Below, piece after piece: positions 1-4,396 of a stretch of DNA of 6,924 bases; position 1 is the stretch's first letter, and every line of letters begins with the position of its first letter. The translations under genes and the position numbers were made by a program. Under the pieces are notes generated by a model. The model searched no databases and had not been told where the DNA came from. It saw only the letters and a program-made list of their open reading frames with translations. Location of the stretch: contig JANYBU010000300.1 of NCBI GenBank assembly GCA_025360665.1, positions 1 to 6,924 of the forward strand, read 5' to 3'. Source of the DNA: Nitrospira sp. (GTDB taxonomy: Bacteria; Nitrospirota; Nitrospiria; Nitrospirales; Nitrospiraceae).

Positions 1-139
1 GTTTCCACTCCGTAATCTGGTTGGGATGCACGTCAAACCGCTGGGCCAGTTCGGCCAGCGTCTTGTCGCCGCTCATCGCGGCCAACGCCACTTGGGCTTT
101 GAACACCGCTGAGTGCGTCCGTCTCGTTCTCTTTGTCAT
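1..139 (-). CDS. IS3-family transposase OrfA, N-terminal part (cut by window edge)
   Basis: The minus strand from 139 encodes 46 residues starting MTKRTRRTHSAVFKAQVALA and continuing through GDKTLAELAQRFDVHP to NQITEWK. This is the N-terminal helix-turn-helix of the OrfA protein of IS3-family elements, which binds the IS ends. In complete elements OrfA (about 90-100 aa) is joined to the OrfB DDE integrase by programmed frameshifting. Here the gene leaves the window at position 1, so whether the element is intact is unknown. The ATG at 139-137 is chosen because a GGGAG ribosome binding site lies 6 nt upstream and the family protein starts with this basic M-(T/K)-K-R pattern. That binding site lies in one arm of a hairpin, described separately. 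Confidence 0.85.
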   Translation of the reverse strand, partial: MTKRTRRTHSAVFKAQVALAAMSGDKTLAELAQRFDVHPNQITEWK

Positions 140-141
140 TC

Positions 142-185
142 TCTGCTCCCTTTCATCGCCCTGTAGGGCCATCAACGGGAGCAGA
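142..185 (-). promoter_or_regulatory. Hairpin sequestering the orfA ribosome binding site
   Basis: In the orfA leader, TCTGCTCCC (185-177 on the minus strand) pairs perfectly over 9 bp with GGGAGCAGA (150-142). The latter contains the GGGAG ribosome binding site, and the ATG starts 2 nt after the stem. The loop carries a second hairpin, GCCCT/AGGGC (158-162 with 165-169). Insertion sequences are known to use such structures to block translation of read-through transcripts entering from outside. A transcript starting inside the IS, downstream of the first arm, would escape the block. The pairing is seen directly; the role is inferred. Confidence 0.6.
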
Positions 186-234
186 TCCTCCACCTATCGG
201 CGTGTTCAAATTTCCGGGGCCGCTTCTGACCACA

Positions 235-626
235 GCGCAGATTCTATCTCAAACTGTCATGCCATTTTCAGCCTTCAGTTTTCCTAGCTAAAGGGAGGCC
301 CGGCGCTTTCCCAACGTGCGCGCGTCCAACGAGGGGACTCCGCGACCGCGCGTTGCGCGAGCACAGAGAATTGCCAGGCCGTAGTTCTTCTCTCTTTCCC
401 CTTATCTCTCTCCCTCGTATTGAAGGGGGTAGTCAGACGGTCCTCAACTGCGCGCATTGAGGGACCACATTTAATGCTCCTTCCAAGCTCGCCGTTGTCT
501 TGTTCCTGGCAGGGCACCCAGGTTGCTCCTATTGCGGCCGTCGAACGAGGCCCTTCTGAGGGCGCGCGTTCCGGGAGCACGGGAGCAACCTGGGTGTTCT
601 GCCTCTCCCTCCCGCTCTGATCGGGT
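235..626. other. Intergenic region without a supported gene
   Basis: No reading frame here looks like a protein: the open frames overlap one another, lack credible ribosome binding sites and give low-complexity translations. It holds a GC-rich, CGCG-laden patch (about 315-360), a pyrimidine tract at 385-416 (31 of 32 bases C or T, plus strand), a small hairpin at 439-466 (arms GGTCCTCAA and TTGAGGGACC, one bulged G), and the larger inverted repeat at 508-603. It separates the IS tip from the 3' end of higA and may be remnant mobile DNA. Confidence 0.6.
508..603. repeat. 96-bp inverted repeat with nested hairpin, downstream of higA
   Basis: Arms of 22 bp (508-529 and 582-603) pair at 20 of 22 positions: a perfect 15-bp core (CACCCAGGTTGCTCC at 515-529 against 582-596), a 2-bp mismatch, and an outer 5-bp GGCAG/CTGCC clamp. 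The 52-nt loop holds a second stem, GCCCT/AGGGC (550-554 with 559-563), and a short GAACG/CGTTC pairing (543-547 with 567-571). It begins about 24 nt past the higA stop codon, so it could fold at the 3' end of the higBA transcript. No U-run follows, so it is not a standard intrinsic terminator. A small palindromic mobile element (MITE- or REP-like) is an equal possibility. Confidence 0.65.
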
Positions 627-926
627 TTAGGCCGATGCCAATGCGTCTTTCACGCGCCGGACCTTGATCTTCCCAACATGTTTCTCTACTTGCGCCAGAT
701 CGTAGGCCGCCTGCATCCGTAGCCATGTCTCGGCACCACCCCCAAAGGCTTTTTCCAGACGGATCGCCATTTCGGCTGAAATCCCGGCCTTGCCGCTGAC
801 CAAATTGTTCATGGCCTGCCGCGTGACACCCAGCACCTTCGCTCCTTCCGCCACGGAAAGTCCCAGCGGTTCGAGACAGTCATGCCGCACCGACAATCCA
901 GGATGGGGAGGGTTCTTCATACGCAT
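627..926 (-). CDS. higA: HigA-family antitoxin (XRE helix-turn-helix)
   Basis: A 99-residue protein of the HigA/VapI family, the antitoxin of a type II toxin-antitoxin pair. It binds the HigB toxin and represses the operon promoter. The N-terminus carries the family's PPHPG motif (residues 6-10). Residues about 23-52 form the XRE-type helix-turn-helix (GLSVAEGAKVLGVTRQAMNN followed by LVSGKAGIS), and 53-80 is the usual helical dimerisation part with AIRLEKAFGGGAETWLRMQ. Length matches the family (about 95-105 aa). The start at 926 is preferred over the Met two codons later because AAGGAG lies 7 nt upstream. The gene starts 17 nt after the higB stop, in the toxin-first order typical of higBA. 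The 96-bp inverted repeat lies just downstream. Confidence 0.9.
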   Translation of the reverse strand: MRMKNPPHPGLSVRHDCLEPLGLSVAEGAKVLGVTRQAMNNLVSGKAGISAEMAIRLEKAFGGGAETWLRMQAAYDLAQVEKHVGKIKVRRVKDALASA

Positions 927-943
927 CGTTGGGCTCCTTATCC

Positions 944-1222
944 TTAACGGTAGTCAATGAGATCCACATCGTAGGCGCTGCTGTTCTCGAATCGGAAAAT
1001 GATCCGCCAGTTGCCGGACAGGGTCACGGACCAGAAACCGGCCAACTCTCCCTTCAAGGGATGGAGCCTATAGCCCGGTAGCGCCATGTCTTGTACTGTC
1101 ACCGCTTCGTTCAGCCGTGCCAGGATACGGGCAATCTTGTCGATCTGTGATGCCGGTAATTTTCGCAGGTCATCGTCCTCAAAGAATCTTGCAAGCCCCT
1201 TGTGCTTGAAGTTTTCGATCAC
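944..1222 (-). CDS. higB: HigB-family toxin (RelE superfamily mRNA interferase)
   Basis: A 92-residue HigB-like toxin, a ribosome-dependent endonuclease that cuts mRNA in the ribosomal A site and is held in check by HigA. The sequence shows the family N-terminus (IENFKHKGLARFFE), the central LPGYRLHPLKGE block and the C-terminal GNWRIIFRFE...YDVDLIDY. Residues H54, K57, R73, D90 and Y91 fall at the positions I recall as active-site residues of Proteus vulgaris HigB, whereas the R68 of that protein is L68 here. Translation starts at GTG (1222-1220); homologs begin at the same MI-xx-FKHKGL, and AGGA lies 7 nt upstream. It is the first gene of the operon and should be autoregulated by the HigBA complex. 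The residue set suggests an active toxin, but this is inferred. Confidence 0.9.
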   Translation of the reverse strand: MIENFKHKGLARFFEDDDLRKLPASQIDKIARILARLNEAVTVQDMALPGYRLHPLKGELAGFWSVTLSGNWRIIFRFENSSAYDVDLIDYR

Positions 1223-1228
1223 GCTATC

Positions 1229-1257
1229 ATCCTGCGCGAGTTCAGCCTTGCTGTCAA
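1229..1257 (-). promoter_or_regulatory. Tentative higBA promoter
   Basis: On the minus strand a consensus -35 box TTGACA (1257-1252) is followed, after 17 bp, by CAGGAT (1234-1229), which matches only 3 of 6 bases of the -10 consensus. The -35 box lies within a small CTTG-N4-CAAG palindrome (1258-1247) that could be an operator for HigA. The proposed -10 overlaps the AGGA ribosome binding site, so transcription from it would start at or next to the GTG. This oddity lowers my confidence. Confidence 0.3.
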
Positions 1258-1310
1258 GTATGCCTTTACAAAAGACGCGCCCTTCTTCAGTTCACGGGCG
1301 TCACGTACAA

Positions 1311-1514
1311 CTCTTGACCGCCCTTCCAAGCGGGGCTTAGAAGGGGCGTTCTGATCCGCTAACCCCTTGGCATTCTGGCAGTTTCAGGGTGCCGGCACGA
1401 TACAGGAGCCGTGCTTCATGAGGATTGAGTATTCGAAGGGCGAGCGGGCCTCCAAAGAACTGATTCTGCTCCATCGACAGACCTCGGAAGCCACCAGCGG
1501 CCGGAAGATGAAGG
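1311..1514 (+). repeat. Direct repeat, copy 1 (promoter, leader and first 32 codons of the radical SAM gene)
   Basis: This 204-bp segment matches 2321-2523 in order and spacing: -35 box, -10 box, a well-conserved leader block (core TTGGCATTCTG and CAGTTTCAGGGT), an AGGAG ribosome binding site, and 32 codons. Similarity is highest in the codons (87 of 96 bases identical) and lower in the promoter spacer. It stops abruptly after ATGAAGG at 1514, where copy 2 continues into the real enzyme. The abrupt end marks a recombination or deletion junction. Confidence 0.95.
1314..1343 (+). promoter_or_regulatory. Sigma-70-type promoter in repeat copy 1
   Basis: TTGACC (1314-1319), an 18-bp spacer and TAGAAG (1338-1343) align exactly with the promoter of the downstream radical SAM gene, although the spacer sequence has diverged. 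The -10 box is weaker here (4 of 6 consensus bases). It may now drive the gene remnant and, through it, the toxin-antitoxin cassette beginning at 1570. Confidence 0.55.
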
Positions 1515-1552
1515 ATGCAGATCGTATCGGATGTTGGACGGCTTCTCGATGA
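1418..1552 (+). pseudogene. Truncated 5' fragment of a B12-binding radical SAM gene
   Basis: The frame starts at ATG 1418 with AGGAG 10 nt upstream. It encodes 44 residues; the first 32 match the radical SAM protein at 2427 except for Ile3 instead of Val3. The last 12 residues (DADRIGCWTASR) are unrelated and end at a stop. Of nine base differences across the 32 shared codons, eight are synonymous, which says the segment diverged while still coding. It is therefore best read as the surviving start of a former full gene, or of a homologous allele brought in by recombination, rather than a fresh duplication. It may still be translated as a short peptide. The whole B12 domain and radical SAM domain are missing. 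Confidence 0.8.
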
Positions 1553-1569
1553 AGTGCTAGGATGCCGTC

Positions 1570-1782
1570 ATGCTGATTACCACTGGAAAGGTCCTCGGCG
1601 GGACGATCAAGGTCGATGCGAAGAGTCTCCCCGAAGGAGCGATTGTGACGGTGTTGGCCCCGGAAGGTGACGAAACCTTCGAACTCCTCCCTGAAGAGGA
1701 GGCCAAGCTGCTCGCGGCTATCGAGGAGGCCGAGCGCGGCGAGACGACAAGCGCGTCGCACGTCCTGGAGCAGATAGGGTGA
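1570..1782 (+). CDS. Small antitoxin-like protein (AbrB/AF2212-like fold suspected)
   Basis: A 70-residue acidic protein. Residues 1-36 look beta-rich (MLITTGKVLGGTIKVDAKSL, then EGAIVTVLAPEG), resembling the DNA-binding half of swapped-hairpin or AF2212-like antitoxins. Residues 37-70 look helical (ETFELLPEEEAKLLAAIEEA, then ERGETTSASHVLEQIG), the kind of tail that wraps a ParE/RelE toxin. I recognise this type from toxin-antitoxin loci but cannot name a characterised member. The start has AGGA 7 nt upstream. It is first in a tight three-gene cluster, ending 3 nt before the next gene, and no cognate toxin of its own follows directly. It may be a second antitoxin, a transcriptional regulator of the cluster, or a relic of another module. 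Confidence 0.7.
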   Translation: MLITTGKVLGGTIKVDAKSLPEGAIVTVLAPEGDETFELLPEEEAKLLAAIEEAERGETTSASHVLEQIG

Positions 1783-1785
1783 TGT

Positions 1786-1986
1786 ATGAGCAACGTAGAA
1801 GCAATTGAACAACAGATTGAGAAGTTTTCCCCCGCTGAGCTCGCGGCGTTTCGTCGGTGGTATGCGGCGTTCGACGCAGAGGCCTGGGATCGTCAGTTCG
1901 AGACCGATGTGAAAGCCGGTAAGCTCGATGCGTTGGCCGATGAAGCTCTTCGCGTTCACACCTCCGGCCAGTCGAAGATGCTTTGA
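1786..1986 (+). CDS. Antitoxin partner of the adjacent RelE/ParE-like toxin
   Basis: A 66-residue, mostly helical protein (MSNVEAIEQQIEKFSPAELA, then AFRRWYAAFDAEAWDRQFET and DVKAGKLDALADEALRVHTS). I recognise the family as the small protein usually found directly upstream of RelE/ParE-type toxins with an IGTHAEYD C-terminus. The SPAEL, FDAEAWDRQ and AGKLDALADEAL segments are its conserved blocks. The role as antitoxin comes from this arrangement and from size; no DNA-binding motif is evident, so repression may be done by the complex or by the upstream protein. AGGG lies 6 nt before the ATG. Its stop codon overlaps the start of the toxin gene by 4 nt (TTGA), which suggests translational coupling. 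Confidence 0.8.
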   Translation: MSNVEAIEQQIEKFSPAELAAFRRWYAAFDAEAWDRQFETDVKAGKLDALADEALRVHTSGQSKML

Positions 1987-2237
1987 TCCATCACGCCTCA
2001 CCTGACTTTTGGTCCTGTTACAACGCGCTGCCTGCTCCAATCCGTGAACAAGCCAACAACGCATTTGAACTCCTCAAGGCAAACCCCCAGCATCCGTCGC
2101 TGCATTTCAAGAAGGTGGGCCGGTTCTGGTCAGCCAGAGTTGGTCTTCAGTACCGAGTGGTAGGGGTAGAAGCACCGGACGGTATTGTCTGGTTCTGGAT
2201 TGGCACGCACGCGGAATACGACAGACTCATTCGGTAG
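1983..2237 (+). CDS. RelE/ParE-family toxin
   Basis: An 84-residue toxin-like protein of the RelE/ParE superfamily. Visible blocks are the N-terminal ASPDFWSCYNALPAPIREQA, the central HPSLHFKKVG, the core strands FWSARVGLQYRVVGVE, and the C-terminal WFWIGTHAEYDRLI, which is characteristic of this subgroup. RelE-like members cut mRNA at the ribosome and ParE-like ones poison gyrase; the sequence alone does not decide between them. The frame has no ATG at its beginning. Translation most likely starts at TTG (1983-1985), overlapping the antitoxin stop, because homologs begin at the same I-H-x-A-S-P segment. No strong ribosome binding site precedes it, so expression probably depends on ribosomes finishing the antitoxin, which keeps toxin below antitoxin. 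The frame is complete, suggesting an active module. Confidence 0.85.
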   Translation: MIHHASPDFWSCYNALPAPIREQANNAFELLKANPQHPSLHFKKVGRFWSARVGLQYRVVGVEAPDGIVWFWIGTHAEYDRLIR

Positions 2238-2323
2238 CTCATTCTTGCGTCCAATGACCATCGTTACTCCACATGGCTCCAGCGAGCACAAAGGACTATC
2301 TGACCGCTCCGTTTCCCCCGCCC

Positions 2324-2353
2324 TTGACCCGCTTTCTCCCGGGCGATTAGAAT
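2324..2353 (+). promoter_or_regulatory. Sigma-70-type promoter of the radical SAM operon
   Basis: TTGACC (2324-2329; 5 of 6 consensus bases), an 18-bp spacer and TAGAAT (2348-2353; 5 of 6) form a good promoter. Transcription would start near 2360, leaving a leader of about 67 nt. Conservation of both boxes and of the spacing in repeat copy 1, despite divergence of the spacer sequence, supports function. Confidence 0.7.
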
Positions 2354-2402
2354 GGGCGCTCTGTTCGTCTAACCCATTGGCATTCTGACAGTTTCAGGGT
2401 TC

Positions 2403-2426
2403 CGGTTCGATAGAGGAGCCGCCTTC
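2403..2426 (+). promoter_or_regulatory. Ribosome binding site of the first radical SAM gene, partly in a small hairpin
   Basis: GAGGAG (2413-2418) lies 8 nt before the ATG at 2427 and decides the start. The later in-frame ATG at 2517 has no properly spaced site. CGGTTC (2403-2408) can pair with GAGCCG (2416-2421, one G-U pair), hiding half of the site in a 7-nt-loop hairpin. No cobalamin riboswitch is recognisable in the leader. Confidence 0.5.
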
Positions 2427-4325
2427 ATGCGGGTTGAGTATTCGAAGGGCGAACGGGCTTCTAAAGAGCTGATCCTGCTCCATCGCCAGACCTCGGAAGC
2501 CACCAGTGGCCGGAAGATGAAGGTTTTGCTCATCTTCCCGCCGGACTGGTATCCCTCTGAACCCTATCTTAGCCTTCCCTCCCTCACCGCCGTCCTCCGT
2601 CAGGCCGGCCATACGGTCATCCAAAAAGACATCAACCTCGAAATGTACGACTGGTACTTCAGCGAGGACTTTCTGAAGAAAGTCCTGCGACGGGTGCCGC
2701 AGCAGCTCGACCGGCTCCGCAAGCTGTCGAAGAAGCGCGATCTGAGCGCCGACGAGATGGATCTGCAGTTGGCGCTCTGTGACTTGACCAGGCAGCGGAT
2801 CGATGAATTGATCAAGAAGGCGGAGAAGGCTAAGGCAATCATCCGTGGGGAAACCTTCTACGATATCGATCAGTTGGAGTGGGCGATCAAAGTGTTCCGC
2901 GAGGTTACCTCCGTGATCTCGATGGTCTATTCACCCGCACGGGTCTGCATGCCCCCGATGGAGACGGATCTGTCGTACAAGGTCTTCTCCTCGTCCGAGG
3001 TGATGGACGCCATTCAAGATACGCAGGTGAATGTGTACCGGGACGTGTTCGAGCATCTGGTGAAGCCGGTGATCGAACAAGAGCAGCCGGACGTGATCGG
3101 CATCTCGATCGTCTTGCAGCAGCAGATGTTCTCCTCCATGACCTTCTGCGCCCTCATCAAACAGCACTTCCCGCATATTCACGTCACGATCGGCGGCAAC
3201 ACCGTTACCCGTCTGCGCGATGTGCTGCCGCAGTCGCCGCTGTTTCAATACTTCGACAGTGCGGTGGCCTATGAAGGGGAGACGGCCTTTGTGCAGTTGG
3301 TGGCGGCGGTGGGAGCAAAGCGGAGTCTCGCTGACGTGCCCAACACCATATATAAGGACGAGACCGGCGTGCATACCTCGCCAACGAGCTATGCGGAGGA
3401 CATGGCATCTCTGCCGCCGCCGGACTTCGACGGGCTGCCGCTGGAAAAGTATTTCGTGCCGACGAAAGTCTTGCCCTATCTGGCAACGAGAGGCTGCTAC
3501 TGGGGCCGCTGCGAGTTCTGCGACCATGGCGAGGGCTATACGGCGGGCTACCGGACGAAGAAGATCCAGGAAATCATTGACGAGATCGGGTATTTGAAGA
3601 ATAAGTACGGCGCCAAGCATTTCCACTTCACCGACGAATCCTATCCGCCGGCACTCTTTCGAAAGCTGTCGCGTGGGCTCATTGATTCCAAGATGGACAT
3701 CATCTGGACGACGCACATGCGGTTTGAGAAGAGCCTGCTGGAGGAATCGGTCTGGCAGGATGCGAAGGAGTCGGGCTGCCGCTATCTCCACTTCGGCTAT
3801 GAGTCGGGGAATGAGCGGGTGCTGAAGCTGATGGATAAGGCGACGACGACGGAGATCATCACGCAGCATCTGCAGATGTCGGCGAATGTCGGCATCTGGA
3901 ACCACTGCATGGGCTTCTTTGGATTTCCCGGCGAAACGAAGGAAGAAGCCTGGTCCTCGGTGCAATTTCTAGAAGCGAACAAAGACCATGTCCATTCGCT
4001 CGGCTTCGGCACGTTCGACTTGAGCAGACATAACCCTGTGGCGAAGGACCCGGAGAAGTGGGGCCTAACCGTCTATAAGAATCCCGAATGGGATCTGGCC
4101 CTCGACTATTACTACACGGTGAAGAAGGGCATGAGTATCGAAGAGGCGGAGCGGCTCTTCGAGGAGTTCGAGCGGAACCATAACCCTGGCTGGGACTTGC
4201 GCCTGTTCATTCGCGAATACATTTTTCTCTACATCGCGCGGTTCGGATTGCAGAAATTGCCTGATCTTCAGTTTCAGGCCAGCCATATTGCGGGGGCTCC
4301 ACCCTCTCTCGCGGGGAAGATGTGA
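2427..4325 (+). CDS. B12-binding radical SAM protein, first of a tandem pair
   Basis: A 632-residue cytoplasmic enzyme with an N-terminal cobalamin-binding domain and a radical SAM domain, the architecture of cobalamin-dependent radical SAM methylases and of BchE-type cyclases. Residues 1-30 are an extension supported by its ribosome binding site and by repeat copy 1. The B12 Rossmann half-fold runs from KVLLIFPP (32-39) to DINLEMYD (68-75), is interrupted by a charged helical insertion (about 76-220), and resumes at PDVIGIS (221-227) and IGGN (255-258). No DxHxxG cobalamin motif is present, as in many radical SAM relatives. The 4Fe-4S ligands are C357, C362 and C365 in GCYWGRCEFC, a CX4CX2C spacing instead of the usual CX3CX2C. 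GYESGNE (457-463) and GFPGET (499-504) are SAM-domain motifs. The substrate is unknown. Its paralog follows after 63 bp. Confidence 0.88.
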   Translation: MRVEYSKGERASKELILLHRQTSEATSGRKMKVLLIFPPDWYPSEPYLSLPSLTAVLRQAGHTVIQKDINLEMYDWYFSEDFLKKVLRRVPQQLDRLRKLSKKRDLSADEMDLQLALCDLTRQRIDELIKKAEKAKAIIRGETFYDIDQLEWAIKVFREVTSVISMVYSPARVCMPPMETDLSYKVFSSSEVMDAIQDTQVNVYRDVFEHLVKPVIEQEQPDVIGISIVLQQQMFSSMTFCALIKQHFPHIHVTIGGNTVTRLRDVLPQSPLFQYFDSAVAYEGETAFVQLVAAVGAKRSLADVPNTIYKDETGVHTSPTSYAEDMASLPPPDFDGLPLEKYFVPTKVLPYLATRGCYWGRCEFCDHGEGYTAGYRTKKIQEIIDEIGYLKNKYGAKHFHFTDESYPPALFRKLSRGLIDSKMDIIWTTHMRFEKSLLEESVWQDAKESGCRYLHFGYESGNERVLKLMDKATTTEIITQHLQMSANVGIWNHCMGFFGFPGETKEEAWSSVQFLEANKDHVHSLGFGTFDLSRHNPVAKDPEKWGLTVYKNPEWDLALDYYYTVKKGMSIEEAERLFEEFERNHNPGWDLRLFIREYIFLYIARFGLQKLPDLQFQASHIAGAPPSLAGKM

Positions 4326-4340
4326 TCGTCACGCGTAAAA

Positions 4341-4351
4341 CGTGAGACGTG
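4341..4351 (+). repeat. 11-bp repeat CGTGAGACGTG after the first radical SAM gene
   Basis: CGTGAGACGTG occurs 15 nt after the stop of the first radical SAM gene, within a degenerate series (ACGCGTAAAACGTGAGACG followed by TGAAAGG). The identical 11-mer recurs at 6350-6360, 2 nt after the stop of the second. The style resembles short GTGAAACGTGAGACGTG-type intergenic repeats that I remember from Nitrospira. Confidence 0.6.
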
Positions 4352-4363
4352 AAAGGTAAGAGT

Positions 4364-4396
4364 ATGGGGCAGGGAAAAGAAGACACGCATGAGTAG
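4364..4396 (+). CDS. Possible 10-codon upstream reading frame overlapping the second radical SAM start
   Basis: ATG at 4364 opens a frame of ten codons (MGQGKEDTHE) and ends at TAG 4394-4396, which overlaps the first codons of the second radical SAM gene in another frame. An AAGG sits about 7 nt upstream, a better ribosome binding site than the weak AGAAG before the main ATG. It could couple or limit translation of the second enzyme, but chance is possible. Confidence 0.25.
   Translation: MGQGKEDTHE

Larger units (their letters stand above)
1..234 (-). mobile_element. 5' end of an IS3-family insertion sequence (runs off the left edge)
   Basis: This stretch holds the upstream end of an insertion sequence: the start of an orfA gene reading leftward, a leader of about 93 bp, and a likely terminal tip. 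Read on the minus strand, the tip begins TG near 232-234, followed by a GC-rich block and a CCGGAAATTTGAACAC stretch. IS3-family ends commonly begin with TG and carry a similar CCGGAAA...GGACAC-like core, as far as I remember. The exact boundary (232 or 234) and any target-site duplication cannot be fixed, because the other end lies outside the window. Confidence 0.6.
2321..2523 (+). repeat. Direct repeat, copy 2 (intact promoter and gene start)
   Basis: This is the functional counterpart of 1311-1514. It begins at the CTTGACC box and ends at codon 33 of the radical SAM gene, where similarity to copy 1 stops. The two copies lie in the same orientation with a period of about 1,010 bp, so homologous recombination between them could loop out the toxin-antitoxin cassette. 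Confidence 0.95.

Noticed and set aside
21..287. Plus-strand open frame opposite the IS orfA
   Set aside because: The minus strand gives a clear IS3-family OrfA; the plus-strand frame has no ribosome binding site or recognisable product.
439..466. Intrinsic terminator at the small hairpin
   Set aside because: A 9-bp stem with one bulge is present, but no U-run follows on either strand and no gene end is adjacent.
1222..1323. Open frame on the minus strand ending in a GTGA overlap with the higB start
   Set aside because: It reads through about 30 codons (RELKKGASFVKAYLTARLNS near its end) but has no ATG or GTG start, so it cannot be supported as a gene; at most it is a remnant.
1384..2064. 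Long minus-strand open frame (226 codons) across the repeat and toxin-antitoxin cassette
   Set aside because: It lies antisense to three small genes with good ribosome binding sites and recognisable families; its translation resembles no protein I know and looks like a GC-rich shadow frame.
2238..2426. Cobalamin riboswitch upstream of the B12-dependent enzymes
   Set aside because: The leader is only about 67 nt and lacks a recognisable B12-box-like core or the multi-stem layout; I saw no support.
2427..2519. The short N-terminal extension as a RiPP precursor or leader peptide
   Set aside because: It is in frame with the enzyme, without stop, leader cleavage motif or core-like sequence; the conserved reading frame is better explained as part of the enzyme.
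2931..3965. Minus-strand open frame of 344 codons inside the first radical SAM gene
   Set aside because: It is exactly antisense to an obvious conserved enzyme, and its His/Arg/Leu-rich translation is typical of an opposite-strand shadow in GC-rich DNA.
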